DNA of 7,849 bases from an uncultured Lachnospiraceae bacterium. GTDB taxonomy: Bacteria > Bacillota > Clostridia > Lachnospirales > Lachnospiraceae. The position numbers and the translations under genes are program-made. Positions 1-5,773 of the stretch are shown here, one piece after another. The notes beneath the pieces are model-generated. The model had not been told where the DNA came from and did no database searches. It saw only the letters and a program-made list of their open reading frames with translations. Location: assembly GCA_945827765.1 (NCBI GenBank), contig CALZPS010000064.1, forward strand, positions 1 to 7,849. The letters run 5' to 3'. The number at the start of each line of letters is the position of its first letter. The stretch's first letter is position 1.

Positions 1-283
1 ATGCGATATCGAAACTAGCGATATAGGCACCATCCATACTCTGTACTGCCACCGGCCGCCCTGAAGCATCCGCCACGGCAACGACCACAGCCAGCCCCAT
101 CTCAGCGGCTTTCTGCTGCACTTTTGCAATCAGTGCATTGGCCGCAGCCAGCGTCATCCTCTGTTTCTTACATTTGCAGACATGTTTTGATTCATGACTA
201 CAACTCGATTCATGACCGGAATTCCTTTTCTGGTATTCTGCCAGTACCGCCTGTACGATTTTCGCAATATCCTCTTCGTTCAT
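1..283 (-). CDS. GlcG/HbpS/PduO-C-like protein with N-terminal encapsulation peptide, partial (3' end missing)
   Basis: The first 94 residues are visible and the gene runs off the contig at position 1. Residues 1-17 (MNEEDIAKIVQAVLAEY) form a short amphipathic helix of the encapsulation-peptide type that docks cargo to microcompartment shells. A polar linker (about 20-42) is rich in Cys and His (H24, C28, H30, H34, C36, C38). From about residue 43 the sequence matches the GlcG/HbpS (Pfam Haem_degrading) fold also found at the C-terminus of PduO: an Ala-rich helix, then AVVVAVADASG, then the MDGA loop. Members of this family are common extra cargo in propanediol-type microcompartments; some bind heme or cobalamin, and the role here is unknown. 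The ATG at 283 lies 4 bases after the aldolase stop with only a weak GGGA upstream, so translation is probably coupled. The family call is fairly secure, the biochemical role is not. Confidence 0.82.
   Translation of the reverse strand, partial: MNEEDIAKIVQAVLAEYQKRNSGHESSCSHESKHVCKCKKQRMTLAAANALIAKVQQKAAEMGLAVVVAVADASGRPVAVQSMDGAYIASFDIA
233..283 (-). other. Predicted N-terminal encapsulation peptide of the GlcG-like protein
   Basis: Residues 1-17 place I6, I9, V10, V13 and L14 on one helix face and charged or polar residues (E3, E4, D5, K8, Q11, E16) on the other. This is the pattern of microcompartment targeting helices, and a non-conserved linker separates it from the folded domain. The call rests on the amphipathic pattern and the operon context. 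Confidence 0.7.
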
Positions 284-287
284 GATG

Positions 288-1094
288 TTACATTCCCAGC
301 TGTTCCATAACCTTCTTGGTGATGGATGCTACCAGGTCAGCATCGGCACTTTCCGGTGCAGCGCTGCTCTTGCAGGAACCGCCGCAGGAATGGCAGCTTG
401 GCTTGCCTGCCTTTGCGTTCGGACACAGGTTTGCCGGATGTTTTCCTTTCATGCCGAACTGTCTTCTGATTTCATACAAGTCTTCTACCTGCTGCGGAGT
501 AAACTTCTGTGGCTCACCCAACATTCTGGACTGATACAGAAGACGTGCATAAAATTCAACGGACTCCATCTTGTGGTATGCATTCAGCAGGGAATCGGAA
601 TAAGAAAGTGCTCCGTGGTTCTCCAGCAGAACTGCATCAAAATACTGCAGGTACTCGCTGACTGCATCCGGGATTTCCATTGTGGACGGACGGCCGTATT
701 TCGCAATCGGTACACATCCAAGTGCAATCACTGCTTCCGGCATGATTGGATCTGTCAACGGGATACCACAGATAGCAAATGTGGTCGCATACAGCGGATG
801 TGCATGTACGACTGCATTTACGTCCGGTCTTTCTTTGTATACACGCATGTGCATTTTAATCTCGGATGAAGGTTTGAAGCCTTTGTTTGCCTGAATGACA
901 TCACCGTTCTCATCTACCTTGCAGATGTACTCCGGTGTCATAAATCCCTTGCTGACGCCGGTCGGTGTACACAAAAATTCATGGTCATTGAGCTTTACGG
1001 AAAAGTTACCGTCATTGGCAGCCACCATACCACGCATATATACGCGCTTTCCGATCTCACACATTTCTTTTTTAATTTCGTACTCGTTTTGCAT
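288..1094 (-). CDS. Class II aldolase (L-fuculose/L-rhamnulose-1-phosphate aldolase type) with C-terminal encapsulation peptide
   Basis: This 268-aa zinc aldolase should cleave L-fuculose-1-phosphate or L-rhamnulose-1-phosphate into DHAP and lactaldehyde, feeding propanediol formation. The core (residues 1 to about 215) has the AraD/FucA layout: GMVAANDGNFS near the N-terminus, PSSE with E78 in the position of the catalytic Glu73 of E. coli FucA, HAHP with H97 and H99, and ENHG with H160. These align with FucA H92, H94 and H155 at a constant offset of five. FucA is about 215 aa; the extra 50 residues here are a Cys-rich linker (C224, C234, C237, C241) and an amphipathic end helix, ADLVASITKKVMEQLG, a predicted shell-targeting peptide. 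The start at 1094 follows a strong GAGGAGG at 1102-1108, 7 bases away. It lies 34 bases after the PduV-like gene. Substrate (fuculose or rhamnulose phosphate, possibly both) cannot be settled from sequence. Confidence 0.93.
   Translation of the reverse strand: MQNEYEIKKEMCEIGKRVYMRGMVAANDGNFSVKLNDHEFLCTPTGVSKGFMTPEYICKVDENGDVIQANKGFKPSSEIKMHMRVYKERPDVNAVVHAHPLYATTFAICGIPLTDPIMPEAVIALGCVPIAKYGRPSTMEIPDAVSEYLQYFDAVLLENHGALSYSDSLLNAYHKMESVEFYARLLYQSRMLGEPQKFTPQQVEDLYEIRRQFGMKGKHPANLCPNAKAGKPSCHSCGGSCKSSAAPESADADLVASITKKVMEQLGM
291..341 (-). other. Predicted C-terminal encapsulation peptide of the aldolase
   Basis: Residues 252-268 form an amphipathic helix with L254, V255, I258, V262, M263 and L266 spaced for one hydrophobic face. 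A flexible Ser/Ala/Cys-rich linker precedes it and it lies outside the aldolase fold. It resembles the helix at the N-terminus of the next gene product, which suggests that both cargo proteins use the same shell docking surface. Confidence 0.75.
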
Positions 1095-1128
1095 TATTCT
1101 TCCTCCTCATTTTTACATAAAGGTTAAT

Positions 1129-1602
1129 TTATGCTGACACTTCTTTGTCATTTTTCTCCCACGGCAGCACGTCCCCGTCTTCTTTCAGATACATCAGAAT
1201 CTCCGGTATCCCCTCATATGTCTTGGAATCCACATGAAAAATCTTTTTGCATCCGGCCAGCTTAAGCCACCGCTCGGCCTGTTCGACATTCGCCTTTTCA
1301 TCATGAATCTTGGTAACGATTCCGATGACTTCACGGTTGCACATCGCCGTACAGCATGGCGGGTACAACGAATATGGTTCGGTTGCCGATAATAAAAGCC
1401 CAACCACATCCGCCTCATAAGAATACAGCGCCAATGCATAACCAAGATGCTTGGTCTGCGCATATTCTCCCGGTGTGTCGATGATGACATCAAAGTGATT
1501 CACATACTGTGTTTTGTGATATTGGATTTTTTCTCCTTTTAATGCCTGTGTGAGTGTTGTCTTCCCACACTCGCTCCTGCCCATCAATACTATTTTTCTC
1601 AT
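1129..1602 (-). CDS. PduV/EutP-family small GTPase-like protein
   Basis: The product is a 157-aa Ras-like P-loop protein of the EutP/PduV family found in microcompartment operons. Nucleotide-binding motifs are visible: Walker A GRSECGKT (residues 8-15), switch II DTPGE (42-46), TKIHD (97-101, the N/TKxD base-recognition motif) and a VDSKTYEGI segment (124-132) where G5 would lie. Length matches the family (about 150 aa). In Salmonella, PduV is reported to associate with the outside of the shell through PduU and to affect microcompartment positioning; the exact role is unsettled. Here it directly follows the PduU-like gene (4-base gap), consistent with that partnership. The ATG at 1602 has an AAGGA about 9 bases upstream. 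The last 15 residues are charged and not conserved. Confidence 0.92.
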   Translation of the reverse strand: MRKIVLMGRSECGKTTLTQALKGEKIQYHKTQYVNHFDVIIDTPGEYAQTKHLGYALALYSYEADVVGLLLSATEPYSLYPPCCTAMCNREVIGIVTKIHDEKANVEQAERWLKLAGCKKIFHVDSKTYEGIPEILMYLKEDGDVLPWEKNDKEVSA

Positions 1603-1606
1603 ACTG

Positions 1607-1969
1607 TCAGGTCCTTGTAATCTCGCATACGGAGAATCCCATCTTTTCTTTTACATATTCAAGCACCGCTCTTGTGGCAGCCTCGACCTCGGAAATGCTC
1701 CCTGTCACAATCAGGGTTCCGCTGAAACGATCCACGAATCCCAGTTCAATCCCCGCCGATTTGATTGCAATATCTGCGGCAATGATCGCGGTCTCCGCCG
1801 GGCTGATTGTCAGCACACCGATAGCCGACTTGCTGTATTCCACCCTCGGATCGAGTCCTAACTTCTCATACAATGTGATATCCGGACTTGCAATCAGATG
1901 GGCAATCGTGATTTCCTTGCCGGGTACCAGTTCTTGTACGATACGGCTTGGTATCTGTTCCTGTCCCAT
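1607..1969 (-). CDS. PduU/EutS-type circularly permuted BMC-domain shell protein
   Basis: The product is a 120-aa hexameric shell tile of the EutS/PduU class. Family landmarks run in order: RIVQELVPGKEITIAHLIASP (residues 9-29, written here only as a landmark range), SAIGVLTISPAETAIIAADI (48-67), the GFVDRFSGTLIVTG strand-turn (78-90) and the C-terminal EITRT. In this class the N-terminus folds into a small beta-barrel over the central pore, unlike ordinary BMC-H proteins. I prefer the ATG at 1969: a perfect AGGAGG (1979-1984) sits 9 bases upstream of it, whereas the earlier in-frame ATG at 1978 abuts that site with no spacing. The earlier start would add only MRL and overlap the activase stop by 4 bases. 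It is the only shell gene in the window, so the main shell components must be encoded elsewhere, presumably past position 1. Confidence 0.95.
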   Translation of the reverse strand: MGQEQIPSRIVQELVPGKEITIAHLIASPDITLYEKLGLDPRVEYSKSAIGVLTISPAETAIIAADIAIKSAGIELGFVDRFSGTLIVTGSISEVEAATRAVLEYVKEKMGFSVCEITRT

Positions 1970-1974
1970 CAGTC

Positions 1975-2769
1975 TCATCCTCCTATCTGGCAGTCCACAC
2001 CGGACGCCGTCAAAGCGACGCCGAGCAGTTCCTGCATCTTTTCATTGGTCGGCGGCTCTACATTACCCATCAGGTATTCTCTCCCGAGCCCGGTATATTT
2101 ATCCTGCCCGAGCCTGTGATAGGGAAGTAAATGCAGCCGTTTTACATTGGCAAGCTCCTTTGTGTAGTCGGCAATTGCACGTATTTCCTCCGGCGTATCG
2201 TTAAATCCCGGAATCACCGGAATACGGATACTTAATTCCGTCATGTGCGACTGTGCAATCTTCTTTGCATTCTCCAGCATCAGTTCATTGGACTTGCCGG
2301 TAAATTCTTTGTGTTTGTCCGGATTCATATGCTTGATATCCAGCAGGTACTGGTCTAAATAAGGAAGTAATCCTTCGATAACCTCCCACTTCGCGCAACC
2401 CATACTTTCCATCGCCGTGGTAATTCCGTGTTCCTTCGCCGCTCTCAATAATGCTGTGGCAAATTGAGGCTGACAAAGGCTTTCTCCTCCTGAGAGCGTA
2501 AGCCCTCCTTCGGTTCTCCGGTAATAGTTGCGGTCTTTCTCGACCGTCTCCATCACCTCGGCGACCGTCACATCCCGCCCGATGATTTTGGGTTCCCCCT
2601 GTACCATCATGGTCTGAATCGCGTACTCCTGCGACTCAGGGTTGCAGCACCAGCGGCATCTAAGCACGCATCCTTTTAAAAACACGATAGTGCGGATGCC
2701 GTCTCCGTCATGGATAGAATATCTCTGAATATCAAAGATTCTTCCCTTTGTGTTCATATATTCTTCCAT
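1975..2769 (-). CDS. Glycyl radical enzyme activating enzyme (radical SAM)
   Basis: This protein (264 aa from the 2769 ATG) uses a [4Fe-4S] cluster and S-adenosylmethionine to abstract a hydrogen from the glycyl residue (G819) of the dehydratase encoded just upstream. It has the radical-SAM CxxxCxxC motif (C34, C38, C41) with a fourth adjacent Cys (C42), the SGGE motif (93-96), the DIKHMNPDKHKEFTG segment (145-158) and IRIPVIPGFND (181-191), all typical of GRE activases. It lacks the Cys-rich insert with two extra clusters that many GRE activases carry after the first motif, so it is of short PFL-activase-like size. The start is one base after the dehydratase stop; an alternative ATG at 2757 has a slightly better GGA upstream and would give 260 aa. 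Longer upstream starts lie inside the dehydratase and are unlikely. Confidence 0.95.
   Translation of the reverse strand: MEEYMNTKGRIFDIQRYSIHDGDGIRTIVFLKGCVLRCRWCCNPESQEYAIQTMMVQGEPKIIGRDVTVAEVMETVEKDRNYYRRTEGGLTLSGGESLCQPQFATALLRAAKEHGITTAMESMGCAKWEVIEGLLPYLDQYLLDIKHMNPDKHKEFTGKSNELMLENAKKIAQSHMTELSIRIPVIPGFNDTPEEIRAIADYTKELANVKRLHLLPYHRLGQDKYTGLGREYLMGNVEPPTNEKMQELLGVALTASGVDCQIGG
1979..1984 (-). promoter_or_regulatory. Ribosome binding site of the PduU/EutS-like gene
   Basis: A full AGGAGG lies at the very end of the activase gene. It is 9 bases from the ATG at 1969 and 0 bases from the ATG at 1978, so it selects the shorter protein. Confidence 0.8.
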
Positions 2770-2770
2770 A

Positions 2771-5302
2771 TCAAATGCCCTGCTCTGTTCTGCGGATGAT
2801 GTCATCCTGCAGTGATTTCGATAGTGTCGTAAACAATGCGCTGTATCCTGCTACACGAACTACCAGATGCTTGTACTTCTCCGGGTGTGCCTGTGCATCC
2901 AGAAGTGTCTGACGATCCACGACATTGAACTGTACATGTGCGCCCTTCTGGTCAAAATAGGAACGAATCAGTCCCACAAAATTCTCCAGACCTTTTCTGC
3001 CGCTCAGTGCGGATGGATGGAACTTCTGATTAAACAGTGTACCATTGGAGGCAATATAATGATCCAGCCTTGCCACTGAATTGGCTGCGGCTGTCGGTCC
3101 GTTTACGTCTTTGCCCGAAGTCGGGGAAACCCCGTCGGCAACCGGCGTATGTGCCAGACGTCCGTCCGGTGTTGCTCCGGTCTGTGCTCCCAGCGGTACA
3201 TTTGCCGATACCGGGTACAGTCCTGCCTGAAAACGTCCTCCCCTCGGATTGAAATAACGCTCCACCGGTTTTGTGTATGTGTAAGCTGCCTCTCTGGCAA
3301 ATGCATCCACCTCCGGGATATCATTACCAAACTTCGGCACTTCTTCAATCAACTTGAGGATTCTCTCTCCATCGGCTTTCACCTGCGGCGACTCGCTTGC
3401 TGCAACCACCGTTTTTGTAATCGTTTCAATCTCTGCCGCTCCGACATTCTGTCCTGCCTCTTTCATTGTTCTGACAACTTCTGATACCATGAACGTGACA
3501 TCCTCCGCCGCCAGCCCTTTTCCATAGTTGGTAAGGAGTGCTGTCTTCAATTCTTTCATAGTCAGCTTTTTCTCTTCATAAACCAGTTTCTTCACCACAT
3601 ATAAAGAGTCAGCCACATTGGCGATACCAAAGCCCTGCGGACCGCTGAAATTGTAAATTGCTCCGCCTTCCTCCATGGTCTTGCCCGACTTCATGCAGTC
3701 ATCCACCATTGATGCCAGAAATGGCAGCGGACACCTCTCTGCGTGAGCCATGTCAATTGCATTATCCGCATTTACCATCAGCTTAACGGCATATTCCATC
3801 TGTATCTTGTACGCGCGGTAGAATTCTTCAAATGTAGCCATCTTCTCAACGTCGCCGGTCTGCGGTCCAACCTGTGCACCTTTGTCCATCCCGTTCGTAA
3901 ATACCAGTTCCAGCGGACGGCACATATTGAAAAATGCCGCGTCATGCCAACCGTTCGTCTTGCCCGCCTTCTGAGGCTCCACGCATCCGATGATATTGTA
4001 CTCACGAGCATCCTGCAAGGTCAGCCCTCTGCTCATCAGTGCCGGAATAATGACCTCATCATTATAGTAAGCCGGCAGTCCGATACCTGTGCGGGTCAGC
4101 TCCGCAGCCTTAATCAAGAATTCATGCGGTGAGCCGTTCCATACACGGACGGAGAACGACGGCTGCGGCAGGAATACATGATGACATGCCTGAATACACA
4201 TAAACGACAAATCATTCGTCACATCGATGCCTTCGGCATTCTGCCCTCCTGCAATCAGATTCTGGAACAGTCCATATCCGGCAAATCCCTCCGCTGATGC
4301 AGCGTCACGGCACTTACTGATGTCGTTCATCTTGACCCAGATGCAGTCCATCAATTCCTGTGCAAACTCTCTCGTAATCCTGCCACTGTCGATATCCTTC
4401 TTATAATAAGGATACATGTACTGGTCAAATCGTCCCGGAGATATGGAGTGTCCGCTAGACTCAATCTGCAGCAGCTGCTGGACAAACCAGAACGCCTGAC
4501 ACGCCTCGTAAAAACCGGTTGCTCCTTTTTCCGGAACATTGGCGCAGTTCTGGGCAATCTGTAAAAGCTCCATCTTTCTTGTCGGATCTGTACACTTCTC
4601 TGCCTCTTCAAGAGCCAGTGCGGCGTAACGTTTTGCATATGTAACCGCCGCGTCACAGCTGATCATCATTGCCTGCAAGAGTCGCGACTTCTTCTGGTAG
4701 TTTGCATCCGTGATGCTGCATTTAGCCAGTTCTTCTTCCGCTTTTGCCCTGATTCCGCCAAATCCGATTTCCAGCACTTCCCAGTACTTGACAGTTACGT
4801 GTCCGACACCGTTATAAAAATAGTTGCCCGGTGTAAACATATTATGCTCCATCGCGAGCAAGGTCTCCGGCTCCATGTAGGCGGTCGCCAGTTCACTACT
4901 GGTCTTTCCCTTCCAGTACTTGTCCGCCTCCAGCAAATCTTTCTTGGCCTGCTCAGAAATGTGGAACGGATCTGCACTTCGCGTCTCCAGCGTATCAAAC
5001 TCGCTCTCCAGCCATTCATAAGAGAACTCCGGATACGTCTGGCAGCTGTGAGGAGCAATCGTCGTACTGCCGACAATCAACTCCAGTGGACGAATCACAA
5101 TCGGAATGTTCTCCAGAATATGCGCAAACGCTTTGGCACGGCGGATGACCATCGGTTCATTCTCAGTCTGTTTGTAAGACTCGGTAATCAACACCGCTCT
5201 GGCAGACTCCACTTCCGGAGTTTTCTCAAACAGGTGTGCCACTAGCTTGGGAATCCGTTCTGTCCTTGGAATATCCGTACTGTCATACGTATATAATCCC
5301 AT
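2771..5302 (-). CDS. Glycyl radical diol dehydratase (B12-independent 1,2-propanediol dehydratase type)
   Basis: This 843-aa glycyl radical enzyme is predicted to dehydrate (S)-1,2-propanediol to propionaldehyde in the microcompartment. Visible landmarks are the thiyl cysteine and catalytic acid in IIGCVEPQKAGKTNGWHDAAFF (C440, E442), D454 fourteen residues after the Cys (as Asp447 to Cys433 in the Clostridium butyricum glycerol dehydratase), H168 in NGVGHVTVKYW (cf. His164 there), and the radical loop RVAGYSALF with G819. This places it in the glycerol/propanediol dehydratase group rather than pyruvate formate-lyase. Choline lyase CutC also has GCVEP, but the neighbouring deoxysugar aldolase favours propanediol. 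The start is the ATG at 5302, with AAGGAG 10 bases upstream; a GTG at 5329 would put that ribosome site inside the gene. No N-terminal encapsulation extension is present. It is the first gene of the operon, transcribed from the promoter at 5444-5472. Confidence 0.95.
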   Translation of the reverse strand: MGLYTYDSTDIPRTERIPKLVAHLFEKTPEVESARAVLITESYKQTENEPMVIRRAKAFAHILENIPIVIRPLELIVGSTTIAPHSCQTYPEFSYEWLESEFDTLETRSADPFHISEQAKKDLLEADKYWKGKTSSELATAYMEPETLLAMEHNMFTPGNYFYNGVGHVTVKYWEVLEIGFGGIRAKAEEELAKCSITDANYQKKSRLLQAMMISCDAAVTYAKRYAALALEEAEKCTDPTRKMELLQIAQNCANVPEKGATGFYEACQAFWFVQQLLQIESSGHSISPGRFDQYMYPYYKKDIDSGRITREFAQELMDCIWVKMNDISKCRDAASAEGFAGYGLFQNLIAGGQNAEGIDVTNDLSFMCIQACHHVFLPQPSFSVRVWNGSPHEFLIKAAELTRTGIGLPAYYNDEVIIPALMSRGLTLQDAREYNIIGCVEPQKAGKTNGWHDAAFFNMCRPLELVFTNGMDKGAQVGPQTGDVEKMATFEEFYRAYKIQMEYAVKLMVNADNAIDMAHAERCPLPFLASMVDDCMKSGKTMEEGGAIYNFSGPQGFGIANVADSLYVVKKLVYEEKKLTMKELKTALLTNYGKGLAAEDVTFMVSEVVRTMKEAGQNVGAAEIETITKTVVAASESPQVKADGERILKLIEEVPKFGNDIPEVDAFAREAAYTYTKPVERYFNPRGGRFQAGLYPVSANVPLGAQTGATPDGRLAHTPVADGVSPTSGKDVNGPTAAANSVARLDHYIASNGTLFNQKFHPSALSGRKGLENFVGLIRSYFDQKGAHVQFNVVDRQTLLDAQAHPEKYKHLVVRVAGYSALFTTLSKSLQDDIIRRTEQGI

Positions 5303-5312
5303 CTTTCTTTGT

Positions 5313-5318
5313 CTCCTT
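5313..5318 (-). promoter_or_regulatory. Ribosome binding site of the dehydratase gene
   Basis: AAGGAG on the minus strand lies 10 bases before the ATG at 5302. It decides the start in favour of MGLYTY over the upstream GTG at 5329. Confidence 0.85.
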
Positions 5319-5386
5319 CCCATATGCACTTTTCTTTTTTGTACATATCAATTCTGATAATCAGTGTCGTGCCAAGGCTCCTGATC

Positions 5387-5401
5387 TCTTCCTTCGGAAG
5401 A
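5387..5401 (-). promoter_or_regulatory. Small hairpin in the 5' leader of the dehydratase operon
   Basis: TCTTCC-GAA-GGAAGA is a perfect 6-bp stem with a GAA triloop, about 85 bases before the start codon in a leader of roughly 135 bases. A short palindrome, CTGAT-A-ATCAG, follows at 5354-5364. I see no known riboswitch. It could be an RNA-stability or attenuation element, or have no function. Confidence 0.4.
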
Positions 5402-5443
5402 ACATAAAAAGTCCTTCACACACCACCTTGCTCAGTTGTAAAT

Positions 5444-5472
5444 ATTATACTGTATATATAAGCAGAAGTCAA
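5444..5472 (-). promoter_or_regulatory. Sigma-A promoter of the microcompartment operon
   Basis: On the minus strand TTGACT (5467-5472) and TATAAT (5444-5449) are separated by exactly 17 bases. Ten or more A/T bases with A-tracts lie upstream, as in an UP element. Transcription would start near 5437, giving a leader of about 135 bases before the dehydratase ATG. Confidence 0.85.
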
Positions 5473-5478
5473 CGAGAT

Positions 5479-5497
5479 ACAACATATTTTTTGTTGT
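5479..5497. promoter_or_regulatory. Dyad upstream of the -35 box, candidate operator
   Basis: ACAACA-N7-TGTTGT is a perfect inverted repeat with 6-base arms. It starts 6 bases upstream of the -35 box of the operon promoter, a usual position for an activator or repressor site. No regulator gene is in the window to pair with it, and the A/T-rich background raises the chance of coincidence. Confidence 0.45.
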
Positions 5498-5522
5498 TTT
5501 TATTTTGTATTTCCACACAATC

Positions 5523-5540
5523 CCACATTTTTTATGTTGG
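5523..5540. promoter_or_regulatory. Second, similar dyad upstream of the operon promoter
   Basis: CCACAT-TTTTT-ATGTTGG is a near-palindrome (one base missing in one arm). It resembles the dyad at 5479-5497 and both share ACAT, a T-run and GTTG. The centres are about 43 bases apart, close to four helical turns, so a looped or cooperative regulator is possible. Confidence 0.35.
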
Positions 5541-5583
5541 TTTTTGTTTTCCTTTTGTTATTTTTAAAACAAATTCTCCGGGG

Positions 5584-5659
5584 GAATCGCATTGCGGCGG
5601 AAAGGGACTGTGTCGCCAGAGCGACCCGCCGCAGGCAGGGAATCCCGCAAGCGAGATTC
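5584..5659. repeat. GC-rich palindromic element, possibly a REP/MITE-like dispersed repeat
   Basis: This 76-base GC-rich block stands out in an AT-rich intergenic region. Its ends are imperfect inverted repeats (GAATCGCATTGCGG on the left; on the right the complement reads GAATCTCGCTTGCGG). Inside are an 8-bp stem TGCGGCGG/CCGCCGCA (5593-5600 with 5626-5633) and a nested perfect hairpin GTCGC-CAGA-GCGAC (5612-5625). The right end alone can fold as GAATC/GATTC followed by TTTGTTCTT, a weak terminator-like arrangement on the plus strand. It has no coding potential I trust. Terminal inverted repeats and nested palindromes suggest a small dispersed repeat; a structured RNA or terminator is the alternative. 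Confidence 0.6.
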
Positions 5660-5666
5660 TTTGTTC

Positions 5667-5695
5667 TTGACAAATCCCTCTTCAGGATTCATACT
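5667..5695 (+). promoter_or_regulatory. Promoter of the PHP-domain gene
   Basis: TTGACA (5667-5672), a 17-base spacer and CATACT (5690-5695, 4 of 6 matches to TATAAT) lie immediately right of the palindromic element. The predicted start near 5702 gives a leader of about 70 bases. Confidence 0.65.
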
Positions 5696-5742
5696 AAAAA
5701 TGAATAGCTGTTCAAAACTACACAGAAATATGAAGAAGGGGC

Positions 5743-5765
5743 GCGAAACTACTATTATGTTTCGC
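5743..5765 (+). promoter_or_regulatory. Inverted repeat in the leader of the PHP gene
   Basis: GCGAAAC-N9-GTTTCGC is a perfect 7-bp inverted repeat ending 8 bases before the ATG at 5774, where the ribosome binding site should be. No T-run follows, so it is not a terminator. It could be an operator or a hairpin that limits ribosome access. Confidence 0.5.
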
Positions 5766-5773
5766 AAAAAGAT

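Noticed and set aside
3..24. Direct repeat GCGATAT (3-9 and 18-24)
   Set aside because: It lies inside a conserved coding segment of the GlcG-like gene, is only 7 bases long and occurs twice, so chance is the simplest explanation.
282..869. Plus-strand open frame of 195 codons
   Set aside because: It is the antisense of the aldolase gene, whose zinc ligands are all in place on the minus strand.
1554..2204. Plus-strand open frame of 216 codons
   Set aside because: It lies opposite the PduV-like, PduU-like and activase genes, which have clear family motifs. Its translation is low-complexity Ser/Arg/Cys-rich sequence with no recognisable domain.
2771..5302. Choline trimethylamine-lyase (CutC) or pyruvate formate-lyase identity for the glycyl radical enzyme
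   Set aside because: PFL lacks GCVEP. CutC shares it, but the KTNGWHDAAFF context and the adjacent deoxysugar-phosphate aldolase fit diol dehydratase better. A tree would settle it.
5303..5329. Longer dehydratase starting at a GTG at 5329
   Set aside because: The AAGGAG at 5313-5318 would then be inside the gene, and the extra residues (MHMGRRQRK) are simply the translated ribosome site.
5303..5437. Riboswitch in the operon leader
   Set aside because: Only one small hairpin and a short palindrome are visible; no conserved core of a known riboswitch class is recognisable.
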